Notes under the pieces: model-generated
Database searches by the model: none
The model's input: the letters and a program-made list of their open reading frames with translations, nothing else
What the model was told of the DNA's origin: nothing
Shown here: positions 11,373-23,210 of the stretch, in pieces
How the letters are laid out: every line of letters begins with the position of its first letter
How positions within the stretch are numbered: the stretch's first letter is position 1
Made by a program: the position numbers and the translations under genes
Assembly: GCF_025024155.1 (NCBI RefSeq)
Contig: NW_026251719.1
Span: 516,666 to 580,665 of the forward strand
DNA length: 64,000 bases
From: Gamsiella multidivaricata
Lineage: Eukaryota; Mortierellomycota; Mortierellomycetes; Mortierellales; Mortierellaceae
Direction of reading: 5' to 3'

Positions 11373-13510
11373 GTTTTGAAAAATGAACTGGAAAGGTCCA
11401 GATAGTGGAAGGTCAATGGAAGAGGAAAAGAACTGGACAAGTCCGCATCGTTGAAGCGCTCGACATTTGTTTATGAAGGGGATGGAAAAATATCCACGCT
11501 ATAATGTTCTCTACATCTGGGCGTATGGCCCCAGTTGACTGGAAACAGATGGACCGAATGGATGAAAGAAAACAGGGGTGAAGGAGCGAGGTCTATGTAA
11601 GCAAGTAGCAGAGACCACACAGCTAATACAAATGGTGTTGGTGAGCCTGCTCGCCTAATCGCTGTCCATTATCAATTTGCATACCTGGGGATCGGACTCT
11701 GGATACAGTATGCCGTTCTTGACGCGTCAGTCGTAGGAACGAGTACTTGTTCTTGTTTTTCGCGTGTGTTGGACCCCACTCCACGCAAGAGTTCTGGCTC
11801 ACCCCGGGATTGAGGGTTGCTTGTCCCATTTAACGGTCCGTCTTCATCCTGGGGTGTTTGCTGGTCTACTCGTCTGTTCAGCAATCATCCTTGTTCCGTA
11901 TGAGTTCCACATTTCAGTTCACGCTTGTTCTCGTCCACATCCGCCCATGTTTGGACCATAATACTGTTTACATGAAGAGTGCATAGTAGATGGTCTGTTG
12001 GCAGCTAATTCTCCCTTATTCTCCCCTTTCTTGTCCCTATCCCTCTTTTCAGTTCCCCCTGCAGTCCATCCATCCAACTCTCGTCCATACACACTTCCCG
12101 GTCCACTGTAAGGTACACGGGATAGAGTGCTTCATGGGGTACATTCTTCATTGCCCTTGGCATCTAGATCCAGGCAGCATTCTCCTCGCTTCTGAGCTTG
12201 TGCATGCACTCCTTCCCTAGCATGCTTTGTGCCATGTTGTTGCTGCTGAGGACCTTCTGATCTTCATTATGATGCTGCCCGTGCGCGTAGGATCGCTTCG
12301 ACCTTTCCCCTTTGCTGTTTAGTGTGCAATTGCGACACATTGATTTTGTTACAGTCAGCCCATGTTCCATCTGTAGCCTCCCTTTCTGCGTATCCCTTTC
12401 TCAAACTAGTCCTTGATCGGGCATCCAGATATTCAAAAGGACTTTAGGGTTTACTGAGTCTACTGAGTATGATGGACGATGAGAAGCCAGATTGTTATGG
12501 AAGCATTTGATCAGGAGCAGTTTAAGAGCAAATGGCTCATGGGCAGGAGTAGGAGGAGTGAGAGTAGGAGGAGGAGTGTGAGCAGGAGTGCAATTGAGGA
12601 TGCTACTGATGAGGATGACGAGGATACATGTTCTAATCCTTTTGAAGAGCGCACAGCAGCAACAGTGATACAGTGACAGCACCAGCAGCAACAGCAACAG
12701 CAGCAACAGCAGCAACAGCAGCAACAGCAATAACAGGAAGGACCTCATGGTGGTGGTGAGGGTCGCCATTTGCTCCTAATGGATGAATGTTATCTGTGGA
12801 TGTTACATGTGGCTTCACGTACAAATGCAATTTACATCCACGTCAAACAAACGACGTGCGCGGGAAAAGAGAGGGCATGGGCCATCTCCGTCAGAGAGCC
12901 CTTCTTTTTGGGTGCGATGTCCGGTCGAAGGGGAAAGGAGTCCTTTTCGTGGCACGAAACGGCTCCGGACGATGACGCGCAACAGAGGACTTTTTCCTTC
13001 GTTCTTACTCTTACTCTCTCTCTCTCTCTCTCTCTCTCTTTCCGCCATTCCTTCTCTCTCCTCTTCCTCCTCTTCCTCTCCTCCACAGCCTCCGCTGCCG
13101 TCCCTGCGTCTCCGCGCTCCCCTCCCCACTCCCCCGCCTTCCCACTTTCCCGCCCTCTCAGGCACCGCGACAGAATAACGACCCCACGCTCAGATCTACA
13201 TTCAGCGCCCATTCAGCACCCATCCAGCACCAGCACCCGCGCCGGCAGCATCGCCATCTTCCGCCCTCTCTCACGCACACGCACACTCTCTCTTTCTCTC
13301 ATCTACAGCTGCAGCTACGGCTTGGGATCCGATATCCACAAAGATTTACCACTCAGCCCCGACTCTTTGCTTCCTTCCGCCTTCTCCTCCAGCTAACCAG
13401 ACCAAGACCCATTCCCCAACCGTCTTCCCCTATTTTTTTTTCTTTTCATTCAACCCATCCACTTGCGCCCTAGTTCCGGTGACCCTCTCATTCATATCCC
13501 ACAATCCAAA
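11373..13510. other. Long intergenic region with CAG/CAA repeats and a pyrimidine-rich leader
   Basis: No supported gene. The notable parts are a CAG/CAA repeat block (about 12655-12732) and, from about 13000 to 13460, a strongly CT-rich stretch that probably forms the promoter and 5' leader of the 13.5 kb gene. Open frames here are low-complexity artefacts (poly-Leu or Ser/Pro). Confidence 0.6.
12655..12732. repeat. CAG/CAA trinucleotide repeat block
   Basis: Runs of CAG and CAA units with a few interruptions, including four copies of a CAGCAGCAA unit. The minus strand reads as poly-Leu or poly-Ala/Val; no conserved protein sequence flanks it. Confidence 0.85.
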
Positions 13511-14359
13511 ATGGCCATGGCGGAACAACATTCAACCAACTCCTATTTCCAAACCACACACTCCCGAGTCGACTCGAAGCTCCATTCGGATTCCTCCTCT
13601 GAAAAGGTCGACGATTGTGCATTCGCCCCGCTGTCACGCCCCATCTCCGGTGGTGGACTACGCCGATGTGCTGCCACCAGAGACCTGACCAGGTATGCTA
13701 TGTTGTCATCACCACCGCTGCCGTCGTGGCTCTTGAATCCATCCCCAAGCATCTTTAACTAACCTAGGTTCTTTTCATACTCTGATACTGAATTCTTATG
13801 ATTTAAGCATTGGATCAAACGTCAACTATTGCGCTAAGGTTTCTGTCGAATACATGCTCGGTGATGCCTCCACGCCGTTCCACGCTCCATCATGGAAATC
13901 CCTGTCGGCACCTGAGGGATCAGCCAGTCGAGTTGTTGTCGATAATGTACGCGCAATGCCCTACCGTCGTTTCTTTTATTTTTTTTTGTGCATTGTTTAG
14001 TCAGCGACTGTGAATGGTTGTTCAATCCGCTGAGTTGTCGAATGCGTTCTTATTCCCATTAGCTTGAGACTGTCCGCCGTTTCAAGAAGACTTTGTACAC
14101 TCAACTATGTCTCGTCGCCGAGGATGGATCAGAAGACACATGGCCCGAGCTGAGCCTTTTCCGGAGAATAGATAGTAATGGGTTTGAACCAATTGATGGC
14201 GATCAGGAGGCGCTGTACATGTTTGCACTCAAGGATGGTGATCGAGTAGTGCTGCTTGTACACGAGAGTAGCAGCCGGTCAGGATCTGCGGCCGACCCTG
14301 TAGCACAATGGGTCGAGGCTATCAGGACACAGACAGAATTCGAGGCCATTGATGGCTGA
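13511..14359 (+). CDS. Conserved-looking protein of unknown function (205 aa)
   Basis: Three exons, 13511-13692, 13808-13946 and 14063-14359, all with GT-AG borders, join in frame to 205 residues. The N-terminal third is polar and Ser-rich (MAMAEQHSTNSYF). The remainder looks folded: SVEYMLGDASTPFHAPSWKS, then LETVRRFKKTLYTQLCLVAED and a C-terminal part containing ALYMFALKDGDRVVLLVHES. There is no signal peptide or membrane span. I do not recognise a domain. The start follows a CT-rich leader and is the first ATG in frame after it; a second Met two codons later could also serve. The next gene starts 452 bases downstream. Confidence 0.7.
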
Positions 14360-14811
14360 GCCGTCAAAGCACGCCCCTGGCTCCTTTTCAGCAGCAACAC
14401 TTCTCAACATTTACCATTGTGCCTTTAAAACATGCACCAGTCCAACATGGATCACTCTCGTTCAACACCTTGTATATATAAAGCATTCTTTCTTGTAATA
14501 TACGCTGCTTCGGATTCTCAAGGAGACTTATTGTGAGAACATAGGCACATTGTGTATGTAGTAAAATATCTATCTGAGAGCGTCGCTTAGCATCTCCCAT
14601 ATGCGATCTGTAATTTTTGCGGGGAAGATTCCTCGGTCGCATACATAAGGGGAGGATAAGGGGATTTGGGGGAGAGAGAAGAGCTACTTGCTTTCGCTCT
14701 ACAAAGTCGAAAATCAAAAACTCTCCTTTTTAGTTTTCTTTTGTCCCCCTCAACTCATCCCGGTCGACTAATTCACTCCAGCATCAACAACCAGGACAGG
14801 ACAGGACTAGT
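14360..14811. other. Intergenic region between the unknown 205-aa gene and the sorting receptor
   Basis: Nothing gene-like is seen. A TATATATAAAG stretch near 14473 is AT-rich, but it lies about 340 bases before the next ATG, so a promoter role is uncertain. Confidence 0.5.
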
Positions 14812-16356
14812 CATGCTGACATCAAAGAACCAGGTCGCCGCCATGGCCATCGCCTTTCTGGCCTTGGCTTTCACAGCCGCAGCAGCAGAGGAGCCCGACT
14901 GCACCGTGACTCATCCCTCAACCGGAAAGTTTTATGATCTTCGTCCATTGATCAGAAAGGACAATGAGTAGGTTTCATTCTCTGCCAGAAGACACTGTTG
15001 CTTCTCAATGTTTGAAGAAAACATCAATGGGTTATCAGGAAACTAGAAGAGTCCGTATTTTTTTGCGGTGAAAATATCTAACGCGCATTTTGTTCATTCG
15101 TTGGTAAACTCCATTAGCCAGGACTGGACGCCAGATACCGGAGCGGACAAGTCAATGGATTTCAAGCTGAATGTCTGCCACACAGTGCTGCAGGAGGAAC
15201 TTGATGTCAAAAATCCCGAGAATATCGCATCATGGGGCAAGAAGAACAAGGGTACTTCATTAGGGTAAGATTTGACAGCATTGGTTTCTCCCATCTCCAT
15301 TTCCTTATTCAAAGCTGATTTTGAGACGCCGTTCATTTGCATCGCGAATAGCAAGCTGAGCAAAAATCCATTCTTCAGAGGTACAGCGCTCCTTCCGATA
15401 TACGATTGCCGCCTACTTGTCCTATGTAGAGTCATTTATTTGCCATGATGTTAACCAATTAGAAATTCTTTTTTATACGGTAATAGGCGACAACTTGCTA
15501 TTGGAATACACGAACGGCGACGATTGCCCAAACACCAACGGAAACTACAAAAAGTCGACCTTGATCCGATTCTTGTGCGATACGTCTGTCAGCGGTCAGG
15601 TATGAATGGGCTAAACCCCATACTATGCCGTGTGGGTACAACGGCCTGTGCAATTGCCAGGACTGGTCTTGGCAAAATGGATTTTGTGTGCTGTTTCTCA
15701 AACGTGGCAGTTTGCTGTAACAGCATTCAAGTTAATTTTTTTTTATGTCTTGGCATATGTATATACATAGGGTAACCCATATTTGCTGTCGAATAATAAC
15801 GATTGCAATTACTGGTTCGAATGGCGTACTCCTGCTGCCTGTTCTACGGATCGTCCTAGCGGCAGTAATGGCGGTGGTGTCTTTGGCACGATGTAAGAAA
15901 TGGTTTTTCGTCTTGCTTTGAGGTAATCGTTGACCTTGAAGACTGCATTAGACAACTCTAACGTTTTGTGTACGTTTGTGCATATAGCATTGGCGTGGTC
16001 GTTTTTGTCTACTTTGTCGGAGGCATTGCATACAACCGCATTGTGCATCATGCCAGAGGATTCAAGCAGATTCCCAACTATCAGTGGTGGATTGAGGCAT
16101 TCGATTTTGTCAAGGTACGCTTGGTGATCTGTGCCGTTTTTCATGGCAAGGGGTTTATGGCATGTCGTTAATTGTGAGATGGCTGTGGTTGTTGATTCTA
16201 ACACTCATCTGTGTTGATATGGACAAAACAGGACATGGTGGTCATCTTATTTGCCAAGTGCTACAGGCCCAAACGCTCGCAGACATATCACAACCTGCCC
16301 GTGGACTCTGAGATCAATACGTTGATCGATGACGATTACGAGGACGACGAGGTCTA
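14812..16356 (+). CDS. Cation-dependent mannose-6-phosphate-receptor-like sorting receptor (MRH domain, single-pass membrane protein)
   Basis: Probably a Golgi/endosome cargo receptor of the M6PR/Mrl1 type. Seven exons, 14812-14967, 15118-15264, 15352-15380, 15487-15599, 15771-15892, 15988-16114 and 16232-16356, join in frame to 272 residues. Residues 1-25 are a signal peptide (AAMAIAFLALAFTAAAA). The lumenal region carries spaced cysteines (CTVTHPSTGKFYDL, NVCHTVL, GDDCPNTNGNY, FLCDTSV, DCNYWFEW) as in MRH domains. A membrane span follows (IIGVVVFVYFVGGIAY). The cytoplasmic tail has GFKQIPNYQWW, comparable to the start of the M6PR tail, then an acidic end DDDYEDDEV that could bind sorting adaptors. 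ATG27-like proteins share this layout, so the exact subfamily is open. Confidence 0.82.
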
Positions 16357-17544
16357 GACAGGGAAGCACGGACACAGAACAATGCTCTTTTTGCAAGAAA
16401 GGGAATGAATTCAACTCATGTGGACATAAGCAGATGTCTTTGTTTGTTGTTTGTAGATGGATAGTTTTCCTTGTAGGCGATCTTGAGAATAAAAAAGGAC
16501 GATGATCTTTCAGTTTATTTGGATTTGGGTTTCGTGATCTAAGACATGAGACATGTGCTATAGCCAAACGAGATATTGTGGGTTGGAATGATGGTGCCTG
16601 AAATTCCCCTGGACTGATGCACAGACAGCAGTAGCAAAAAGACTAAAAAAACTTCTTATCGGATTCGGAAAGAGCGAAAGAGCACTTGACCTGTTTGGTT
16701 GTCCTCTGCAGCGCGCACATGCATGTCCCTCTTTCTTTCTCCTGTCCCCTGCCCTGTAGGAAATGTAGCGTGTCAAAGGGGGCAGAGCAAGGGACCACTC
16801 TCGTACCCCGTTTACTCCCTATGCTCTGCGCTTTACACTCTGCACTGATTCGCCTGTGCCTGACCTTGAAAAAGAGTTAGGCATTTTGCTTTCCCTGCTG
16901 CTTCCTTTTCCCGCCATTACTTTATTCTCATCTCTACCGGTTCAGTTCACTATTGCTATCACAAGCTCACTTCTACCTCACTCATCTCCTCGCTGTCCTC
17001 GAAACAACTCCTCGGCCCTCGTTTTTTTTTGATCCAATCCCAGTTGACTGTAGCCTGTAGCACACACATTCACATCTATCTACACACGCTAAGGGCCACG
17101 TGCGAACCATTCTCTCTTTTCTCCTTTTTCTTTGCAGCTCCACCCTCTTCCTTCTTCTTTACCCTCTCCTTTCCTTCTGGCAGACAGACAGATTCCGTTT
17201 TTACATCTCATTTCACCACTGAGCAAGACCAATCAAGCGAAAAAAATAATATAATCAAGAGCCCACCTTTTGCCATTCATCTCCCTTCTTCATCTTTCAT
17301 CACTTTAATCATTCATCATTTCCTCATTCCACACCCCACATCCCTTCTCCATCCTCTTCTTCCTCTTCCTTCTCCTCCCCTGGGACACTCTTTTATTAAT
17401 CAGTTGAAGCCCCTTCTTTTATTTAGTATTTATATCTCACACTACTTTGGCACACTTACTCCCCTCCCTATTTATCATACATAAGCTCGACGTCAATCCT
17501 TCCCCACTCTCTCCCATTCTTTTTACGCTATAACGACCCCCCCA
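16357..17544. other. Intergenic region and CT-rich leader of the PPP4R1 gene
   Basis: No supported gene. From about 17080 to 17540 the plus strand is strongly pyrimidine-rich, like the leaders of other genes in this window, and ends in the start codon at 17545. Confidence 0.55.
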
Positions 17545-19818
17545 ATGGCTGGTAAGTGTCCATGGGATTTTGCCTCGAGCTCGAACACGGGCTCGGGCGG
17601 GCTTGAGCTTGAGCTTGGGCTTGGGCTTAGATATGGGCTGCATGACACCCCCCTCACACCCTCTAAGAATAATATCATATGCAAGGGAGTGTGACCCATG
17701 TTGAGCAAAAACCAGCCAATGCAAGCAACAGCAAAAAGAGAGAGAAAAAAAAAACGGCAAATGCAGCAAAAACGTAGTGGACATTCAACACAGCACAGCA
17801 CAGCACAGGACCAAAAAAAAAAAAAAAAAAAAAAAGCATCGTGGCGCGCTCGGGGGTTTTTTTATTTGCTCCTTCGCGGAATCATATGATGGGAGAGGCT
17901 AGTAAGCGAAAGAACGAAAACGAAAACAACAATAATATCTGAAACTGCGATTTTTTTTTGGGCCTGGTGTCTGTGTAGGTGTGTATGCCGTAATATGGTT
18001 TTCAGAAAGATGGAGTTTAGAGGGGGGGAAAAGGACACTAAAAAAATGTCACGATGGGCCATGTGGCGGAACGCATATTGTGATCAAAGGGAAAAAATAG
18101 AGAGATTAAAGGAGGAAGGAAGGAAGGAAGGAAGGTAGAGGAAAAAACGAGAAGAGGCAGGGTTGAATCAATTGTTGTGGTGGTCTGACATCTCTTTCTT
18201 GTGCCTGAATTGTGTATGTCCTGTTCAAATAGATCTCGGCTTGTACTTTGGAGAGGAGGATGACGAACAGCTCGTTCAGGAGGACAAGGCACTCTCATAC
18301 CTTGTTCTCACCGGTGAACAGGACGACTCTTTTGATCCAGTCGATACCGAGAACCTCTTGGCCCAAATGAGTGCCGGTAAAAATATATAACGGAAATCAT
18401 TAAGGCATAGCTGTAATCTGTCAATGAATGAATGGCATAGTTAATCATGTATCACTGACAGTTTCTTTTCTTAACGAATAACTCGATAGGTTCACTCATT
18501 TCGCATGGGATGGAACTCGACGAGGACACGGATGTGGTTCAGCTTCTTGCAGAACCGAACCTGTCCCCTGTAGAAAAAGCCCAGCTGTTGTCACAAAGCC
18601 AGTTCGACTTTCATCGGTAAGTTTCAAAACATACGGAAGTCTTAGCCTGGCTCTGACTTGGCTTGAACGAGGGGAAAAAACTACTTTGAACAAACAGGAC
18701 ATTGTTTTTCATTTGTCATCTGTCTGCATCGTCTTCATTGTCTGCATTGCAATTATCCATTTCCACCATTTGCTGCTCGTAATCACTTTATGTCTATTCG
18801 CTAAGAGAGAGATACATGGACGACAAAAGTGCTCCTCCAAAGGTGCTCCTCCAAAGGATAAAGTAGAATGCAGAGGCATGCGTTTTGTTGACGGTGACAC
18901 GAGTGCTGCAAAATGTCTAATCTCGTGTGGTTGAGCGCCTTTTTTTTTTGTTCCTTCACTCTCATGGTTGGTTCTTTGTTTTACGCTGTACGACTCGGTG
19001 CTAACCTGTGGCTCTCAAATATAATTTCCTGTCTCTCGTGCTATATGTTGTACCTGTGGTTGTGCTCCATACCAGATCGTTCCTTGCAAGAGAAATGCCC
19101 ATACTATTGCAGCAGATGAAGACAAGCCGAGCCATCGCCCATCTCATACCCATCATACGCGACTTTTCCTTGGACCCCATTGACTCTGTCAGGGAGTCCC
19201 TGGCCTCACAATTGGACAAGATTATTTTGTATTTCTTTCGAGTAAGTCCCATAAGAATGTTGTGTTTTTATAATTTTTTTGCATGAGTGAGAGCAATTGA
19301 CCCAAGCCAAGCAGAAAGGCCTTAACGGTATTACATATCACTCACTGACTTGAACTTTTTTTTTTTGGGTTAATTATCTCCTTAGAACTCTATTATCACA
19401 CACAAGACTAAGGAGATGCTGGCCGCGGAGGACTTTGGGGATGAATATGATGACAATGGCCCTACACAAAATGATCAAGACCCCGGTCCACCACCACCAT
19501 TGCTGCACGACACGTTTACACCGGTGTTTATGAACTTACTCTTGGACCAGAACGCTGGAATCGCACACCAGACCAGATTGGCTATCGATGCCGTAGCACA
19601 GAACGTTCCGGATGAGATCATGGACAGTGAGATTCTGCAGGGTGTGATCGCAGGATTGGAAAGATTGTATACTCCAGAGTCACCCGATGAAGAGAACGTA
19701 GAGGAGGGTACAAACGGAGATGATCTGTACTCACCCAACAAGGATGAGCAGGATGGGGAGGCAGAGCTGGGAAAGATGCTTGTGGTTGTGGTAAGTTCGT
19801 GGTTCGTTTGACTTGATT

Positions 19819-19852
<34 letters not shown>

Positions 19853-22800
19853 AACTGGTATGGCATTTCGGATTTTATTGCTATAGCTGTTGACGGCCTT
19901 GGCACCTTTGCTTGGACCAGAGAGGTGTGCTCAGATCGTTGTCCCGAAACTTGAAAAGTTTACCAATAATTCTCAATTTTATGTCCGCAAGGTGAGTAAA
20001 GCATGCAACGCACACAACAACCACAAGTTTGTCCGAACAGCACAACATAAATAATTAATCACTGCTTTTTTTTTTTCCTATCACAGGAAATCGTTATGGC
20101 ATTAGGAGCACTCTGCAAGGTTGTGAGTCAGGATATGGTTGTTGACAGACTGCTACCTTTGTACGATATCTTTGTCCAAGACGACACCTGGCATATCAGA
20201 CGCGCCTGCTGTACAATCCTCGCCTCATTTATTGCCTCCTTACCCGTGGAGATGAAGGCGACCAAGGTGGAGGAGATCTACGGGATCTTCTCGGTCGACG
20301 TTAGTCGCAGTGTTCGAAACTCTATCATGGAAGTATTGGGCGAGGTGATCGCTGGGTTTGAGAAGGAAAATGTCCCGGACTCGCTATTGAACCATTTCCT
20401 GGATATGGGACAACAGCCCATGAACGAGCATGAACGTGCCGTCATGTGTGCCTTCAGCTTCCCAGGTAAGTTACCGTTTTCATGACATCCAGACCTTTCA
20501 GAGATATGAAATGGTGAAAGAATGAGCACAGCTTAATAACTCGCCCAATCCATATCTCGCTTATTTTATAGCTGTTATTCTGACCGCTGGTCGGTCAAAG
20601 TGGGAGATCATGAAACCAGTTTATATGCGGCTTGCAAGTACCTTCCGCTCACCTATTAGGAGGTCCCTCGCCTGCTCCTTACACGAGGTTGCGCGTATCC
20701 TTGGACCCGAGCTGGCCGATCGGGACTTGGCTATGGCATTCGCGGACTGTCTCTTGGCCGAGGATGAGGTCAAGGAGGGCGTGCTCGGACATGTGGTCGA
20801 GTTCATCTCATGCCTCTCACCCAAGTGTCGATCAGAGGCCATGAAGGACCTGTACCGAGCATGGGTCGATTTAGAGAGATCCAGCAACTGGAGGATGCGT
20901 GATTCGTTGGCAGGACAATTACCGGCTTTGTGTGAGCTCGCTGAGGGTAGGGATCTGTTGCAGGTATTACTGCCCCTTAGTGTTAAATCTTGCACGGATG
21001 GTGTCTCTACAATTCGAGAGTCCGGTGTCATGTCCTTCCCGGCGCTTTGGGAAGCCAGTAACCGTGTTGGAGCCGTTCCCGAACCCAAGACCCCTGTGCC
21101 CAACTCTGCTGGACTTGACTTCCCAACGTTGGACGATATCGATGCAGATGAGAAGATCAAGAAACATTCACGTTCTCCGTTCGATGGCGGACAAGATCAC
21201 GATCCAGAGGATGTGGAGATGGAGGACATGACCGGCGACTTCAAGGAACTGTCTAGGGAAGCCGATGATTTTTCAGCTCAGAAGGAGGATCAAAGCACAG
21301 AGCCAGCAACACCTTCCATCCAACCCTTGACTACTGTGAAGGAGCAGATTATCCGCCAAACCACGGATTTTGCTGTCAATGGAGGATTCCGCTCTCGAGT
21401 GGTTGCGGTCCAAATTATCCAGTCTCTTCTCGACTATGGTATCTCCGTGGCCGAATTCGAAGAGCATTTCTTGCTTCTGTTGGCCGAACGTCTCGCGAAC
21501 GACTCGGTCGTCAACATCCGTATCTGGGTCGCTCGTGTGGTGACTTGGATTGTCGAGAGTGGATACTACGGAGATCAGGCTATGTCGCCACGACTGCGGG
21601 AACTCCTCCTGGCACTGCAACAGGACCCTGATCGTGATGTTCGGATGTATTCTGGAGGACCAGCAGAACTACCGAAGCCCAAGAAGACGAAGAAGGATGG
21701 TACGCTGTGCAAGGGCAAGAAGAAGGTGAACAGCAGGTCGTTGTCGGTCTTTCATCAAAATCCTAAGAGCGGACGACTTGAGGCATTGGAGGACGACGTT
21801 ACCGAGGTCCATTTGATGTTTGATGGAGATGAACACGATGATAGCGATGAGGATGACGATGACGACGATGAGGACAACAACGAGGACAGCAATGAGGACA
21901 GCAACGAGGACAGCAACGAGGACAGCAACGAGGACAGTAATGATGATGATGAAGAGGATGAGGAAGACCAGAGCGAGGCAAACCGCAGCAGCGACGAGGG
22001 CTCTGAAGGGTCGATGGAACCCGTTGCGAATGACAGCGGTGTTTGTGTGACAGTCGAGGAGGACGATAAAGATACCCTCAAGGAATCGGAAACGGTCTTT
22101 ACAGATCTTTCGCACGATATCATGCCCAACATTGCCAGCAACCAAGACGAACGTGGTGCCGGACTGGTTCACGAACTGACCAGCCAAGGTGCCGGGAACG
22201 AATACGCTGATGAGTACGATGATGACCAGGACGATGATGACGATGAAGAGCGGGTCGCCGATCGTGTAGTTCCTTATACCACATTCAATGCGAACGGTGC
22301 CAGCCCCTTGGATGTTGAAATGGAGGACACCTTTGAGGAAGAGCACAACTCTGACGCGGAAGAGGAGTCTGCGAAGCCAATTGCGACCTCGGATGCAGAT
22401 GCTGCCGAGTCAATCGATCCAATGACGGTCGCGTTCCCACCGCTTTCACCTGCGACCAACCATCCCATCTCTACTCTACCCCCAGTCGCGTCACTCAGCT
22501 ACGCGGCCTCTGTCAAGTACGGCGACGACAAGGCAAAAGCCCCTGTCTCCAATGTCAGCTCGATGACCTCGTTCACTCAGGTCAACATCCCGGAACCCCC
22601 ACACCCTTCGTCTGTCCGCGCTGCCGAGGAGCAGGTGATGAAGGCCCTGAGCGTCAAGCTCGGAGTCCACATTAAGCCTCTACAGAACTCGGCCAAACCT
22701 ACCAAGAAGCACAACGTCATTGTAGAGCCATTGTCCCCATCCTTCCCGTCCCTATCAGCCTCATCGCTGTCGTCCTCAGTATCGTCGTCCGTGTCTTCTG

Positions 22801-22925
22801 TACCTTCGTCTCCACTGCCGTTCTCGTACGCCTCAGTCGTTGCCTCCGGAGCTGCTGTCGCCTCACGCGCGTTCTCGCCACCTTTGACACCACCCATCAC
22901 AACCTCAACCGCATTGATGTACTAA
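17545..22925 (+). CDS. Serine/threonine-protein phosphatase 4 regulatory subunit 1-like HEAT-repeat protein
   Basis: A HEAT-repeat scaffold that would direct PP4 (or a related PP2A-like catalytic subunit) to substrates. Eight exons, 17545-17551, 18233-18376, 18490-18616, 19076-19241, 19386-19790, 19887-19991, 20087-20465 and 20572-22925, join in frame to 1228 residues. Exon 1 is only 7 bases (ATGGCTG). HEAT-type segments include LGPERCAQIVVPKLEKF..SQFYVRK, VVDRLLPLYDIFVQDDTWHIRRAC, VRNSIMEVLGEVIAGF and a downstream run around SPIRRSLACSLHEVARILG. The last third is disordered: a KKTKKDG basic patch, an Asp/Glu/Asn/Ser tandem block (about 21815-21990) and a Ser/Pro-rich tail. PPP4R1 is usually about 950 residues, so the acidic tail is an extension. 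Confidence 0.85.
19818..19849. repeat. Poly-T tract in PPP4R1 intron 5
   Basis: A near-perfect run of about 30 T just upstream of the acceptor at 19886. It forms an extreme pyrimidine tract and is a likely site of length variation. Confidence 0.9.
21815..21960 (+). repeat. In-frame acidic tandem repeat (DSNE units) in PPP4R1
   Basis: Repeated GAGGACAGCAAC units encode five successive EDSN tetrapeptides flanked by poly-Asp/Glu. The array is in frame, so unit gain or loss would keep the protein intact. Confidence 0.9.
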
Positions 22926-23210
22926 TATTGGGACAACACAAAAATGTTGTTCGTACATGCAACTCGCGTATCATCAGATCCTTCGCACATACTTCTTTCT
23001 TTGTTTTTCTGTCTTCATTGTCTGCATATCCTTCATAGCACACGCATTCTTTGTGTAAAATATTTTCTCAGTCGCTTCTGTATCAATAAAAGTCTATGCT
23101 CCATGGTTTTAAGTCCATCGTATATCAGCTTTCTTCCTCCAAAGGAAAAAATAAATAAAAAAATAAAAACTTCTCAAGTTTATTCCAAAAAATAGTAATA
23201 TTTAGAATGT

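Noticed and set aside
12401..12769. Minus-strand 122-residue frame with a poly-Leu run
   Set aside because: It is the complement of a CAG/CAA repeat; no conserved sequence on either side.
21669..22346. Minus-strand 225-residue, very hydrophobic frame
   Set aside because: It is the shadow of the acidic GAG/GAC repeat of PPP4R1; Leu/Val/Ile codons are complements of Asp/Glu codons.
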